Source of the DNA: Pseudomonadota bacterium
Lineage (GTDB): Bacteria > Pseudomonadota > Gammaproteobacteria > Burkholderiales > SCOH01
Length of the DNA stretch: 8,800 nucleotides
NCBI GenBank assembly: GCA_030917985.1
Contig: JAUPTR010000276.1
Location: forward strand, 1-8,800
Direction of reading: 5' to 3'
Shown here: positions 1-6,258 of the stretch, piece after piece
Layout: each line of letters begins with the position of its first letter
How positions within the stretch are numbered: the stretch's first letter is position 1
Translations under genes and position numbers: made by a program
Notes under the pieces: generated by a model
What the model saw: only the letters and a program-made list of their open reading frames with translations
Told to the model about the DNA's origin: nothing
The model's database searches: none

Positions 1-2
1 GG

Positions 3-56
3 CAGCGCTGGCTGGCAACGCTGCTGGCCGGCAAGGAGTTGAAATCATGCGAATGA
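3..56 (+). CDS. Partial C-terminus, probably CcmG/DsbE thiol-disulfide oxidoreductase
   Basis: Only the last 17 codons of an upstream gene are visible, ending in TGA at 54-56 and overlapping the ccmH start by 10 bases. The frame reads QRWLATLLAGKELKSCE, a hydrophobic then charged tail. No domain or motif is visible, so the identity rests on position alone: in System I clusters ccmG commonly sits directly before ccmH. CcmG would be the periplasmic thioredoxin-like protein that keeps apocytochrome CXXCH cysteines reduced. A second frame, ending with TGA at 40-42, cannot be excluded. The overlap with ccmH, and the ribosome binding site of ccmH lying inside this tail, favour translational coupling. 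Confidence 0.4.
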   Translation, partial: QRWLATLLAGKELKSCE

Positions 57-508
57 CCACCGTGCTGGCCGGCATGCTGCTGGCCGGGGCCTGTCTGGCC
101 AATCAGGTGCAGGAATCAAAAGTGGATGCCCAAACCCGCGAGCTGGCGCGCGAATTGCGCTGTACCGTGTGCCAGAGTGAAACCCTGTGGGAGTCGAATT
201 CGACGCTGGCGCAGCAGATGCGTGCGCTGATTCGCGAGAAGCTGCAACAGGGACAATCGCCCGAGCAGGTAAAAGATTTTCTTTTTCAGCGATATGGCGA
301 CTATATTTTGATGAAGCCGCGGTTCAGTGGCGCTCATATTGCTCTCTGGTTATTACCCCTGTTTTTACTGTTGATTGGTGCTTACGCGCTGTGGCGCACC
401 TTGTTGCGCTGGCGCAAGCCGGTGGCCATGTCAACCGCAGCGCCACTGTCGCCGGACATGCGCTCGCGCATCGACAGGGAGTTGCAGCAGGCGGAGGATG
501 AGTCATGA
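47..508 (+). CDS. ccmH: Cytochrome c maturation protein CcmH (CcmL/NrfF family)
   Basis: This 153-residue protein belongs to the CcmH/CycL/NrfF family, a membrane-anchored periplasmic thiol oxidoreductase that takes part in reducing apocytochrome c before heme ligation by CcmF. The N-terminus is a signal-like segment (about residues 5-19). The family motif LRCxxCQ follows at residues 37-43, with redox cysteines C39 and C42. A helical stretch leads to the conserved QRYGDYILMKPRF segment (81-93), and one transmembrane helix lies at about 97-118. The residues after the motif (SETLWESN) differ somewhat from the commoner NQTIADSN-like form. The start is supported by AAGGAG at 33-38, eight bases ahead; an ATG two codons later is possible. 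Its stop overlaps ccmI as ATGA. The length fits the short, single-domain CcmH that works with a separate CcmI. Confidence 0.93.
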   Translation: MRMTTVLAGMLLAGACLANQVQESKVDAQTRELARELRCTVCQSETLWESNSTLAQQMRALIREKLQQGQSPEQVKDFLFQRYGDYILMKPRFSGAHIALWLLPLFLLLIGAYALWRTLLRWRKPVAMSTAAPLSPDMRSRIDRELQQAEDES

Positions 509-1383
509 ACCCGCTCTGGATCATGGGCGCCATGCTGGTGCTGTGTGTCATCTGGCTGGTGTGGCCATTGTGCTGGAAACCCGGAAACCCCTTGCCGCAG
601 GGTATCGAAGACGATGCCAGCGAGCGCCATCTGCTGCAGGCGGAAAAACGGCGCCTGCTGGCAGAAATCAAGCGTCAGCGTGCCGAGCAGCTTGAAGGCC
701 GGCAGGACGATGCCAGCGCGCAGCGCTTGCTGGCTGATAGCGAGGCGGCGCTGGCGCAGCTGCTGCGGCAGATCGACGCGCTGGGCAATCGACCCGCCCC
801 GGCGCCGGTGGTGCTCAACGAGCCCGCACACTGGTTGGCCGCGCTGTTGCTGGCTGCGAGCGTGGCGGCTGCTGCATCGATGTTGTTTCGCCAGCAATGG
901 CGCGACCCGCCGGCCGCGCCGTTATCGACCATGCCCAAGGATATCGGCGAAATGCTCAAGCGGCTGGAGCAGCGCCTGGTACGCGAGCCGGATTCCTTTA
1001 CCGGCTGGGTAATGGCCGGCAGAACCTATGCATCGTTGGGCGACAAGGAAAAAGCCCGTATGGCCTGGGCCAATGCTTACCGCATCAAGCCCGATAGCCG
1101 TGAGGCCCGTTTCCAGCATGCCATCGGCCTGCTGGAGCTGGGTGAAGACCGCCATTATCAGGCTGCGCTGGCTCATTTTGATGCCTTGCAGCAGGCGCAG
1201 ATGGATTCGGTGGAGCTTGGCTGGTATCGCGGGCTGGCCCTGTTCAGCCTGAAGCAGTTTCCGCAGGCAAAACAGCAGTGGCAACAGGTACTGGAACAGT
1301 TGCCCCCCGAGGGAGAGGAGCACGATATGGTTGTCGATGCCATCCGCCGGGCTTCCCGGCCCGATCAGGAAGCGCAGCAATGA
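505..1383 (+). CDS. ccmI: Cytochrome c biogenesis TPR protein CcmI
   Basis: This 292-residue protein has the CcmI layout. A first transmembrane helix lies at residues 4-22, followed by a charged cytoplasmic coiled-coil-like segment (about 40-92, rich in Glu, Arg, Gln and Leu). A second helix lies at about 110-128, and a periplasmic tetratricopeptide region follows from about 145. TPR-like signatures are visible at about 164-197 (GWVMAGRTYASLGDKEKARM followed by AYRIKPDS) and again after it (ARFQHAIGLLELGED, then GWYRGLALFSLKQFPQAKQQW). CcmI is known to bind the C-terminal ends of apocytochromes and present them to CcmFH. It overlaps ccmH at ATGA (505-508) and the next gene at ATGA (1380-1383), so the three are almost certainly co-translated. 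The cytochromes encoded just downstream (NirS, NirT, NirB) are natural clients. That link is inferred from proximity. Confidence 0.9.
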   Translation: MNPLWIMGAMLVLCVIWLVWPLCWKPGNPLPQGIEDDASERHLLQAEKRRLLAEIKRQRAEQLEGRQDDASAQRLLADSEAALAQLLRQIDALGNRPAPAPVVLNEPAHWLAALLLAASVAAAASMLFRQQWRDPPAAPLSTMPKDIGEMLKRLEQRLVREPDSFTGWVMAGRTYASLGDKEKARMAWANAYRIKPDSREARFQHAIGLLELGEDRHYQAALAHFDALQQAQMDSVELGWYRGLALFSLKQFPQAKQQWQQVLEQLPPEGEEHDMVVDAIRRASRPDQEAQQ

Positions 1384-1688
1384 GGCGCCTGCCGGTTGCT
1401 GCAGCCCTGTTTGGGCTGGTTGCCTGCTTGCAGGCGCAGACGTTCGAGCCGGATACCCCTTATCTGTACGACAGTTTCGAACCACAGCAGAAGCCCTGGC
1501 AGCCAGGGCGTGACCTGAATATCGAAGAGGTATTCAAGAATTACCAGTATTTCGAAGTCATCTTCGGGCGTGACGGTCTGATAAAGGTCAGCACCATACG
1601 CCAGGGGAAACGCAGCGAAGTCAGGTTCTACCGGCGCCTGCCCGATGGCGGGCTGGAGCCGGTCAAGCCTGAAGGCGCTGTGCAGTAA
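1380..1688 (+). CDS. Small exported protein of unknown function at the end of the ccm operon
   Basis: I do not recognise this 102-residue protein. The start at 1380 is chosen because it overlaps the ccmI stop as ATGA; a longer reading from 1278 lies wholly inside ccmI in another frame. Residues 1-19 form a signal peptide: two arginines, then a hydrophobic run. LVAC at residues 13-16 fits a lipobox with Cys16 as the lipidated residue; signal peptidase I cleavage after Ala19 is the alternative. The mature part is charged and aromatic-rich (PYLYDSFEPQQKPWQ, then NYQYFEVIFGRDGLIKV) and has no Cys after residue 16, so it is not a heme or thiol protein. Position suggests a link to cytochrome c maturation or a periplasmic role, but no function can be assigned. 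The stop is TAA, 232 bases before nirS. Confidence 0.7.
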   Translation: MRRLPVAAALFGLVACLQAQTFEPDTPYLYDSFEPQQKPWQPGRDLNIEEVFKNYQYFEVIFGRDGLIKVSTIRQGKRSEVRFYRRLPDGGLEPVKPEGAVQ

Positions 1689-1698
1689 ATGGCCTGTA

Positions 1699-1714
1699 CT
1701 GCTGCCTGCAGCAG
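1699..1714 (+). terminator. Weak hairpin after the ccm operon
   Basis: CTGCTG and CAGCAG form a six-pair stem with a four-base loop (CCTG), 11 bases after the last ccm-linked gene. It is followed by GAAAAG and lacks a T tract, so it is at best a weak or Rho-assisted terminator. If it does not terminate, ccm transcription would continue into nirS. Confidence 0.25.
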
Positions 1715-1752
1715 GAAAAGCCATGCAATCGCTGTAACCGTCAGCAACAAGT

Positions 1753-1766
1753 TTGATATTGATCAA
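1753..1766 (+). promoter_or_regulatory. FNR/Anr-type binding site upstream of nirS
   Basis: TTGATATTGATCAA matches the FNR/Anr consensus TTGAT-N4-ATCAA at all ten defined positions. It lies 154 bases before the nirS start, in the gap between the ccm and nir genes. FNR-family proteins activate denitrification genes when oxygen is low. A site centred at 1759.5 would place a class II transcription start near 1801, but I see no convincing -10 hexamer there. Confidence 0.8.
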
Positions 1767-1803
1767 GTGTGAGACCCTAAATGCAGTAGGGGCGAACAAA
1801 AGC

Positions 1804-1817
1804 TTGATACCTGTCAA
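1804..1817 (+). promoter_or_regulatory. Second FNR/DNR-like site upstream of nirS
   Basis: TTGATACCTGTCAA has one perfect half (TTGAT) and one half differing by one base (GTCAA). This mixed form is typical of sites bound by NO-responsive FNR relatives (DNR/NnrR type) as well as FNR. Its centre (1810.5) is 51 bases from the centre of the first site. A class II start would fall near 1852, giving a leader of about 70 bases; the A-rich stretch at 1838-1844 is the only weak -10 candidate. Which regulator uses which site cannot be read from sequence. Confidence 0.6.
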
Positions 1818-1920
1818 TGCTTGAAAAGCCGGACAGCACAAAAATGGGGCGCGTAAAACAGGTGGCCTTGGCGTTGTGATACCGGGGTCAAATGCTTTCC
1901 TTGAACGAACGGGGGGTTAA

Positions 1921-3546
1921 ATGAAAGTGAAATTGGGTTTGTCCGCCATTGCAATGGCGATGCTGAGTGGTCTGGCTGCTGCTGAAGCTGTACCGGCTCC
2001 GACTGGTGTTGCACCGGAAGCACTGGATGCAACCAAGAAGATCTACTTTGAGCGTTGTGCCGGTTGTCACGGCGTGTTGCGTAAAGGCGCTACCGGTAAA
2101 AACCTGGAGCCTGCCAACACCCAGAAACTGGGTCAGACTCGTCTGGAAAAAATCGTTGCTTACGGTACCGAAGGTGGTATGCCGAACTTCGAAGACATCC
2201 TGACCAAGGAAGAAATCACCAATATCTCCAAATACATCATGCAGACCCCCGATGCACCGCCGGAATGGGGCATGAAAGAGCTGCAGAACAGCTGGAAAGT
2301 GGCTGTCAAACCGGAAGATCGTCCGAAAAAGCAGCTGAACAAGATCAATCTGAAGAACGTGTTCTCGGTCACCCTGCGTGACACCGGCGAAGTGGCGCTG
2401 ATCGACGGCGACACCAAACAGATCTGGGGGATCGTCAAGACCGGTTACGCGGTGCACATTTCCCGCCTGTCGGCTTCCGGACGCTATGTTTACGTGATCG
2501 GCCGTGACGGCAAGCTGGATCTGATCGACATGTGGTTCGAGAAACCGACCATCGTCGCCACGATCAAGATCGGCCTCGATGCCCGCTCGGTGGATACCTC
2601 CTAGTTCAAGGGTTTCGAAGACAAGCTGGCGATTGCCGGTGGTTACTGGCCGCCGCAATACGTGATCATGGACGGCCAGACTCTGGAGCCGAAGAAAGTG
2701 GTTTCAACCCGTGGCATGACTGTTGATGGCGAATACCATCCGGAACCACGCGTGGCTTCGATTGTTGCCTCGATGATCAAACCGGAATGGGTTGTGAACG
2801 TGAAAGAAACCGGCATGATCAAGCTGGTTGACTACACCGACATCAACAACACCAAGGAAACCACCATCAATTCGGCCAAGTTCCTGCATGACGGCGGCTG
2901 GGATTCGACCAAGCGTTACTTCCTGGTTGCTGCCAACGCATCCAACAAGGTTGCCGTGGTAGATACCAAAACCGGCAAACTGGCTGCGCTGGTGGATACC
3001 AAGCCGAAGCCGCATCCAGGCCGTGGCGCTAACTTCGTGCATCCGAAATTCGGTCCGGTATGGGCAACGTCGCACCTGGGTTCGGACGTGATCACCCTGA
3101 TTGGTACTGATCCGGCGAAGAACAAGCAGTACGCCTGGAAAGTGGTTCAGGAACTGAAAAACCACGGTGCCAACTCCTTGTTCGTGAAAACCCATCCGAA
3201 GTCGAACAACCTGTGGGCTGATGCGCCGCTGAATCCGGAAACCGTGAATGCCGAATCGGTAACCGTTTACGACATCAAGAATCTGGACAAAGGCCCGCAA
3301 GTCATTAATGTGGCACAAATGGCTGGCCTGCCGGAGACCAAGGCTGTGAAGCGTGTGGTTCAGGGTGAATACAGCGCAGACGGTTCGGAAATCTGGTTCT
3401 CGATCTGGGCAGGGAAAACCGACCCGTCGGCAATCGTGGTTATCGACGACAAGACTCGCAAGTTCAAGGCTGTGATCAAGGATCCAAAACTGATCACCCC
3501 GACTGGCAAGTTCAACGTCTATAACACCCAGCACGACGTTTATTGA
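1921..3546 (+). pseudogene. nirS: Cytochrome cd1 nitrite reductase NirS, full length but interrupted by an in-frame TAG
   Basis: NirS reduces nitrite to NO in the periplasm with heme c and heme d1. One frame runs 542 codons from 1921 to TGA at 3544-3546, broken only by TAG at 2602-2604 (codon 228). Residues 1-21 or 1-23 are a signal peptide. The cytochrome c domain has CAGCH at 46-50 and a probable Met ligand at 87 (GMPNF). The d1 propeller follows: His179 (AVHISR) is the proximal d1 ligand by comparison with Pseudomonas aeruginosa NirS. His323 (FLHDGGWD) and His365 (KPHPGRG) are 42 residues apart, the known spacing of the two catalytic histidines. The C-terminus GKFNVYNTQHDVY is family-typical. 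From memory of homologues, the residue at the TAG is Lys (ARSVESS-K-FKG), so AAG to TAG is the simplest change. There is no frameshift. The downstream ATG at 2662 has no ribosome binding site. A GGGGGG run at 1911-1916 precedes the nirS start. As written the gene gives a 227-residue fragment without catalytic histidines; a sequencing error is a live alternative. Confidence 0.93.
2602..2604 (+). other. In-frame amber (TAG) codon inside nirS
   Basis: This TAG lies between codons for Ser227 and Phe229 in a frame that is otherwise continuous and collinear with NirS on both sides. It is one base from AAG, and Lys occupies this place in homologues I recall. The bases just after are TTCAAG, which is not a recognised read-through context, and I see no obvious strong hairpin immediately downstream. 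Confidence 0.95.
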
Positions 3547-3553
3547 TGTATCA

Positions 3554-3583
3554 ACCGCCCGGGCTTGAGGGAGACCGGGCGGT
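3554..3583 (+). terminator. Hairpin between nirS and nirT
   Basis: ACCGCCCGG (3554-3562) pairs perfectly with CCGGGCGGT (3575-3583) around a 12-base loop, seven bases after the nirS stop. It is followed by ATTTCC rather than a T run. It is therefore more likely a partial terminator or an mRNA-stabilising and processing hairpin that lets nirS be expressed more than nirT. Confidence 0.6.
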
Positions 3584-3610
3584 ATTTCCCCGATTGCAGA
3601 GGGCAGCCAA

Positions 3611-4213
3611 ATGTCTAGCGACACAACAAAAAAAGGTTTTTTCGGTCGTATCTGGGCCGCATTGCGCAAGCCTAGCGCCAAATATTCAGTTCTGGCACTG
3701 TTCGGTGGCGGCATGATTGCCGGCGTGATTTTCTGGGGTGGTTTCAACACCGCCATGGAAGCCACCAACACCCTGGATTTCTGTATCTCCTGCCATGAAA
3801 TGCGCGACAACGTATATCAGGAATACAAGACAACAATTCACTATACCAACCGTACCGGCGTGCGTGCCGTGTGTTCCGATTGCCATGTGCCGAAAGACTG
3901 GACACACAAGATGATCCGCAAGATCCAGGCCAGCAAGGAAGTGTATGGCAAGATCGTCGGCACCATCGATACCAAGGAAAAATTTGAAGCAAACCGTCTG
4001 CGCCTGGCCACCAACGAGTGGAAACGCATGAAAGCCAGCGACTCGCGTGAATGCCGCAACTGCCACAGTTTCCAGGGCATGAACCCGGAAATGCAGAAAC
4101 AGCGGGCACGCAAGCAGCATGAAAATGCGCAAAAAGACGGTGCTACCTGTATCGATTGCCACAAAGGCATCGCGCATCACAAGCCGCAAAACATGCCGGA
4201 AGACGAAGAGTAA
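3611..4213 (+). CDS. nirT: NapC/NirT-family membrane-anchored tetraheme cytochrome c
   Basis: This 200-residue protein is a NapC/NirT/NrfH-type quinol-oxidising cytochrome, held in the inner membrane with its hemes in the periplasm. A cytoplasmic N-terminus rich in Lys and Arg precedes one transmembrane helix (about residues 25-45). Four CXXCH heme sites follow: CISCH 58-62 (with the family CHEM sequence), CSDCH 88-92, CRNCH 148-152 and CIDCH 180-184. The CHxPxxW element (91-97) is also family-typical. NapC-type proteins pass electrons from the quinol pool to periplasmic reductases. Its place directly after nirS matches nirT of Pseudomonas stutzeri, which argues for NirT over NapC since no nap genes are visible. 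The start is preceded by AGAGGG (3599-3604). Electron delivery to NirS is the inferred role; cytochrome bc1 can also supply NirS in other denitrifiers. Confidence 0.92.
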   Translation: MSSDTTKKGFFGRIWAALRKPSAKYSVLALFGGGMIAGVIFWGGFNTAMEATNTLDFCISCHEMRDNVYQEYKTTIHYTNRTGVRAVCSDCHVPKDWTHKMIRKIQASKEVYGKIVGTIDTKEKFEANRLRLATNEWKRMKASDSRECRNCHSFQGMNPEMQKQRARKQHENAQKDGATCIDCHKGIAHHKPQNMPEDEE

Positions 4214-4237
4214 ACCTTTCGGTCACGCAGGGATCAG

Positions 4238-4259
4238 GAACAGGGCGCAAGCCCTGTTC
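4238..4259 (+). terminator. Hairpin with GCAA tetraloop between nirT and nirB
   Basis: GAACAGGGC (4238-4246) and GCCCTGTTC (4251-4259) form a perfect nine-pair stem closed by GCAA, a stable GNRA tetraloop. There is no T tract afterwards, so it is probably an mRNA-stabilising or processing hairpin, or a weak attenuator, in the 91-base gap before nirB. Confidence 0.5.
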
Positions 4260-4304
4260 TGGTTGGAGAGTACGCAGTTTAAATCCTGACAGAAGGAGTA
4301 TTTC

Positions 4305-5186
4305 ATGAAATCGAGTTTCAAACTGGTTGCCGGCATGGCGCTGACGCTGGCTGTAGGTGCGGCTTTTGCAGCTGCTCCTAACTGGGACAAGGTTCCGGCC
4401 AAGAAAATCACCCTGTTCTATCCAGGCACTGCCGCCATGGAATGGATCACCAAGGGCACTGAACACGGTGGTGCCAAGGCTGTGAAAAAAGGCGAGCGTT
4501 GCATCGACTGCCACGAAGAAGAGGCGGCTGATATCGGCAACAAGATCGTATCTGGCCAGAAACTGGAACCGGCACCGATCAAGGGCAAGGCTGGCAGCAT
4601 CCCGCTGACCGTGCAGGCCGCGCATGATGCCGAAAACCTGTATGTTCGCATGACATTCAAATCGCCGGCTGCATCGGGCGCCGCCAAGATGGATGCCGAC
4701 AATCAGGTGAAAGCCGCATTCATGCTGGAAGACGGCGGCAAGGCCGATCTGGCGGCACAGGGCGGTTGCTGGGGTACTTGTCATGCCGACGCACGCACCA
4801 TGCCGGGCGGCAAGGATGACAAGAAGAAATACATTGCCGGCGGCAGCGTAGCCAGTGGCAAGTATCTGGATCTGGTGCAATGGCAGAGTGGCAAGAAAGC
4901 CAAGCCGGTAGATGGCTCTGTGGCTGAAACGCGCAATATGAGCGGTGGCACGTCGCTGGTTTCGGCTGAAGGCAAGAATGCCGGCGGTACCTGGACTGTG
5001 GTATTCACCCGCAAGCTGGCCGGTAACCCGGCTGCCGGCGATGTGGCGCTGGCTGCAGGCAAGCAGTACAACATCGGCTTTGCCGTGCATGACGACCATG
5101 CTGCTGGCCGTTTCCACCATGTATCGTTCGGCTACACCCTGGGCCTGGATGATGCCAAGGCCAACATCAACGCAGTCAAGCAATAA
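4305..5186 (+). CDS. nirB: Diheme cytochrome c-552-type protein, NirB-like
   Basis: This 293-residue periplasmic protein has a signal peptide with a clear Ala-Phe-Ala cleavage site after residue 22. One canonical heme site is CIDCH at 66-70. A second is CWGTCH at 155-160, which has three residues between the cysteines instead of two. The rest resembles the family of cytochromes related to the heme-binding subunit of ethylbenzene dehydrogenase: PLTVQAAHDAENLYVRMTFKS (starting at 100) and a C-terminal part with several His (262, 265, 271, 272) in a VHDDHAAGRFHHVSFG stretch. Its size, its two hemes and its place after nirS-nirT match the diheme c-552 gene nirB of Pseudomonas stutzeri; the symbol rests mainly on this synteny. 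A periplasmic electron-transfer role in nitrite respiration is inferred. AGAAGGAG at 4291-4298 supports the start. A strong terminator follows, so nirB ends this unit. Confidence 0.8.
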   Translation: MKSSFKLVAGMALTLAVGAAFAAAPNWDKVPAKKITLFYPGTAAMEWITKGTEHGGAKAVKKGERCIDCHEEEAADIGNKIVSGQKLEPAPIKGKAGSIPLTVQAAHDAENLYVRMTFKSPAASGAAKMDADNQVKAAFMLEDGGKADLAAQGGCWGTCHADARTMPGGKDDKKKYIAGGSVASGKYLDLVQWQSGKKAKPVDGSVAETRNMSGGTSLVSAEGKNAGGTWTVVFTRKLAGNPAAGDVALAAGKQYNIGFAVHDDHAAGRFHHVSFGYTLGLDDAKANINAVKQ

Positions 5187-5206
5187 GTCTGTATTGGTGT
5201 TGTCAG

Positions 5207-5238
5207 AAAGCGGCACCCCTTGCGGGGTGCCGCTTTTT
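5207..5238 (+). terminator. Rho-independent terminator after nirB
   Basis: AAAGCGGCACCCC (5207-5219) pairs perfectly with GGGGTGCCGCTTT (5224-5236) around a four-base TTGC loop, and five T residues (5234-5238) follow the GC-rich part of the stem. This is a textbook intrinsic terminator 20 bases after the nirB stop. It implies that the cupredoxin-norEF genes need their own promoter or read-through. Confidence 0.93.
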
Positions 5239-5287
5239 CGTTAATAGTGGCGCCCGCAGGTTCTGTGTTCAACATGAAAGGGATGCC

Positions 5288-5599
5288 ATGACAAAGATGC
5301 TTCTGCTGCCGCTCTTGCTGATGTCCTCTCTCGCCGCTGCCGAAACGCGTGAGGTGAGCATCATCAACATGAAGTTCGAGCCGGAAACGCTGGTGATTAA
5401 ACCCGGCGACACTGTGCGCTGGGTCAACAAGGAAAAACGTACCTATCATACGGTGTTGTTCAAGGGTGAAGCGGTTGCCGAATCGCAGCCGCTGTTCCCC
5501 GGCGACAGCCATGAACGCAGGTTTGAACTGCCTGGCACTTATCCCTATATCTGCGGCCCGCATCCGCACATGACTGCTGAAATCCGCGTTCAGCCCTGA
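5288..5599 (+). CDS. Small periplasmic blue (type 1) copper protein, amicyanin/plastocyanin-like
   Basis: This 103-residue precursor has a signal peptide (residues 1-18, cleavage after LAAA) and a mature cupredoxin of about 85 residues. The core is typical: MKFEPETLVIKPGDTVRWVN, then the copper ligand His54 (TYHTVLF), PGxS and F-x-LPGTYPYIC. The C-terminal ligand loop CGPHPHM gives Cys89, His92 and Met95. The C-x2-H-x2-M spacing is that of amicyanin (CTPHPFM), not the longer loops of plastocyanin and pseudoazurin. Type 1 copper proteins carry single electrons in the periplasm, and some donate to NirS or to NO reductase. Lying between the nir genes and norEF, and with no cytochrome c-551 gene in view, it is a reasonable donor candidate; that is inference. 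AAGGGA at 5278-5283 supports the start. A promoter was not identified in the 49 bases after the nirB terminator. Confidence 0.88.
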   Translation: MTKMLLLPLLLMSSLAAAETREVSIINMKFEPETLVIKPGDTVRWVNKEKRTYHTVLFKGEAVAESQPLFPGDSHERRFELPGTYPYICGPHPHMTAEIRVQP

Positions 5600-5678
5600 A
5601 TCCTCCTTCTGAGGCAGGTCAAGGCCGGCAATGTTGAAGCCGGCTACACTGCCGTTTCGATTTGCAAAGAGAATGCCG

Positions 5679-6248
5679 ATGTCTGAACAGACCTCCCGCC
5701 AGCCACCCGGCGATTTGGCCATGTGGTTTTTTATCTGTGCCGAATTGCTGGTGTTTGGTGCCTTTTTTATCGCCTACGCCTTTGCCCGGGCGAAAAATAT
5801 CGAGTTGTTCAACAGTTCGCAGCTGACACTCAATCGAACTGCGGGCCTGATCAACACCGCCGTGCTGATCACCGGCAGTTATTTTGTGGTGCGTGCCGTG
5901 ATTGCCATCAGGCAAAACCTGTCAAGCCTGTGTGCACGCTGGTTGTGGGCCGCCTTTGGCAGTGGCGTGGTGTTTGTGGCGATCAAGATTGTCGAGTTCG
6001 GCGAAAAATTGTCGGCGGGCATTTCCCTGTCCAGCAACACTTTCTACATGTTTTATCTGTCGCTGACTTTTTTCCATTTCCTGCACGTCATCCTTGGCAT
6101 GGTGATTCTGGCGGCGGTGGCACTGAAAGCCGGCAAGGGCGGTTATTGCTCGACGGATTACAGTGGCGTCGAAACCGGCGCATCATACTGGCACATGGTC
6201 GATCTGGTGTGGATCGTGCTCTTCCCGCTGGTTTACGTGCTGCATTGA
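5679..6248 (+). CDS. norE: NorE, cytochrome c oxidase subunit III-family protein
   Basis: This 189-residue polytopic membrane protein belongs to the heme-copper oxidase subunit III family in its short form, with about five transmembrane helices, as in NorE. Visible marks are PGDLAMWFFICAELLVFGAFF at the N-terminus, LTFFHFLHVILGMVIL in the middle and the C-terminal YWHMVDLVWIVLFPLVY. NorE is an accessory protein that improves NO reductase activity without being catalytic. I place the start at 5679: an AAAGAGA stretch (5666-5672) lies ahead of it, and the protein then begins MSEQTSRQPPGD like its relatives. A start at 5631 would add 16 residues of non-family sequence. The 79-base gap after the cupredoxin gene contains no clear terminator, so co-transcription with it is possible. 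The next gene, norF, follows 10 bases later. Confidence 0.87.
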   Translation: MSEQTSRQPPGDLAMWFFICAELLVFGAFFIAYAFARAKNIELFNSSQLTLNRTAGLINTAVLITGSYFVVRAVIAIRQNLSSLCARWLWAAFGSGVVFVAIKIVEFGEKLSAGISLSSNTFYMFYLSLTFFHFLHVILGMVILAAVALKAGKGGYCSTDYSGVETGASYWHMVDLVWIVLFPLVYVLH

Positions 6249-6258
6249 GAGGACTGGC

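Noticed and set aside
1278..1379. Longer start for the small exported protein at 1380
   Set aside because: The extension lies in ccmI in another frame and would bury the signal peptide; the ATGA overlap start is better.
1873..1892. A third FNR-like site (GTGAT and GTCAA halves) close to the nirS start
   Set aside because: The halves are separated by six bases instead of four and one half is imperfect, so it does not fit the consensus.
1888..2658. Long reading frame on the minus strand opposite nirS
   Set aside because: It overlaps a clearly recognised gene on the plus strand, has no recognisable domain, and reflects codon bias of the opposite strand.
2662..3546. A separate 294-residue gene downstream of the nirS TAG
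   Set aside because: It is the d1 domain of NirS in the same frame. The codons between 2605 and 2661 also match NirS, and there is no ribosome binding site before the ATG at 2662.
2704..3810. 368-codon minus-strand reading frame across the nirS end and nirT start
   Set aside because: It spans two recognised cytochrome genes and their gap and resembles no family; it is an antisense shadow.
4143..5216. 357-codon minus-strand reading frame opposite nirB
   Set aside because: The plus strand holds a protein with signal peptide, heme motifs and ribosome binding site. The antisense product has no recognisable features, and the frame runs through the terminator.
5624..5644. Repeated GCCGGC arms between the cupredoxin gene and norE as a terminator or operator
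   Set aside because: The stem is six pairs with a nine-base loop and no T tract, and GCCGGC is self-complementary and common in GC-rich DNA.
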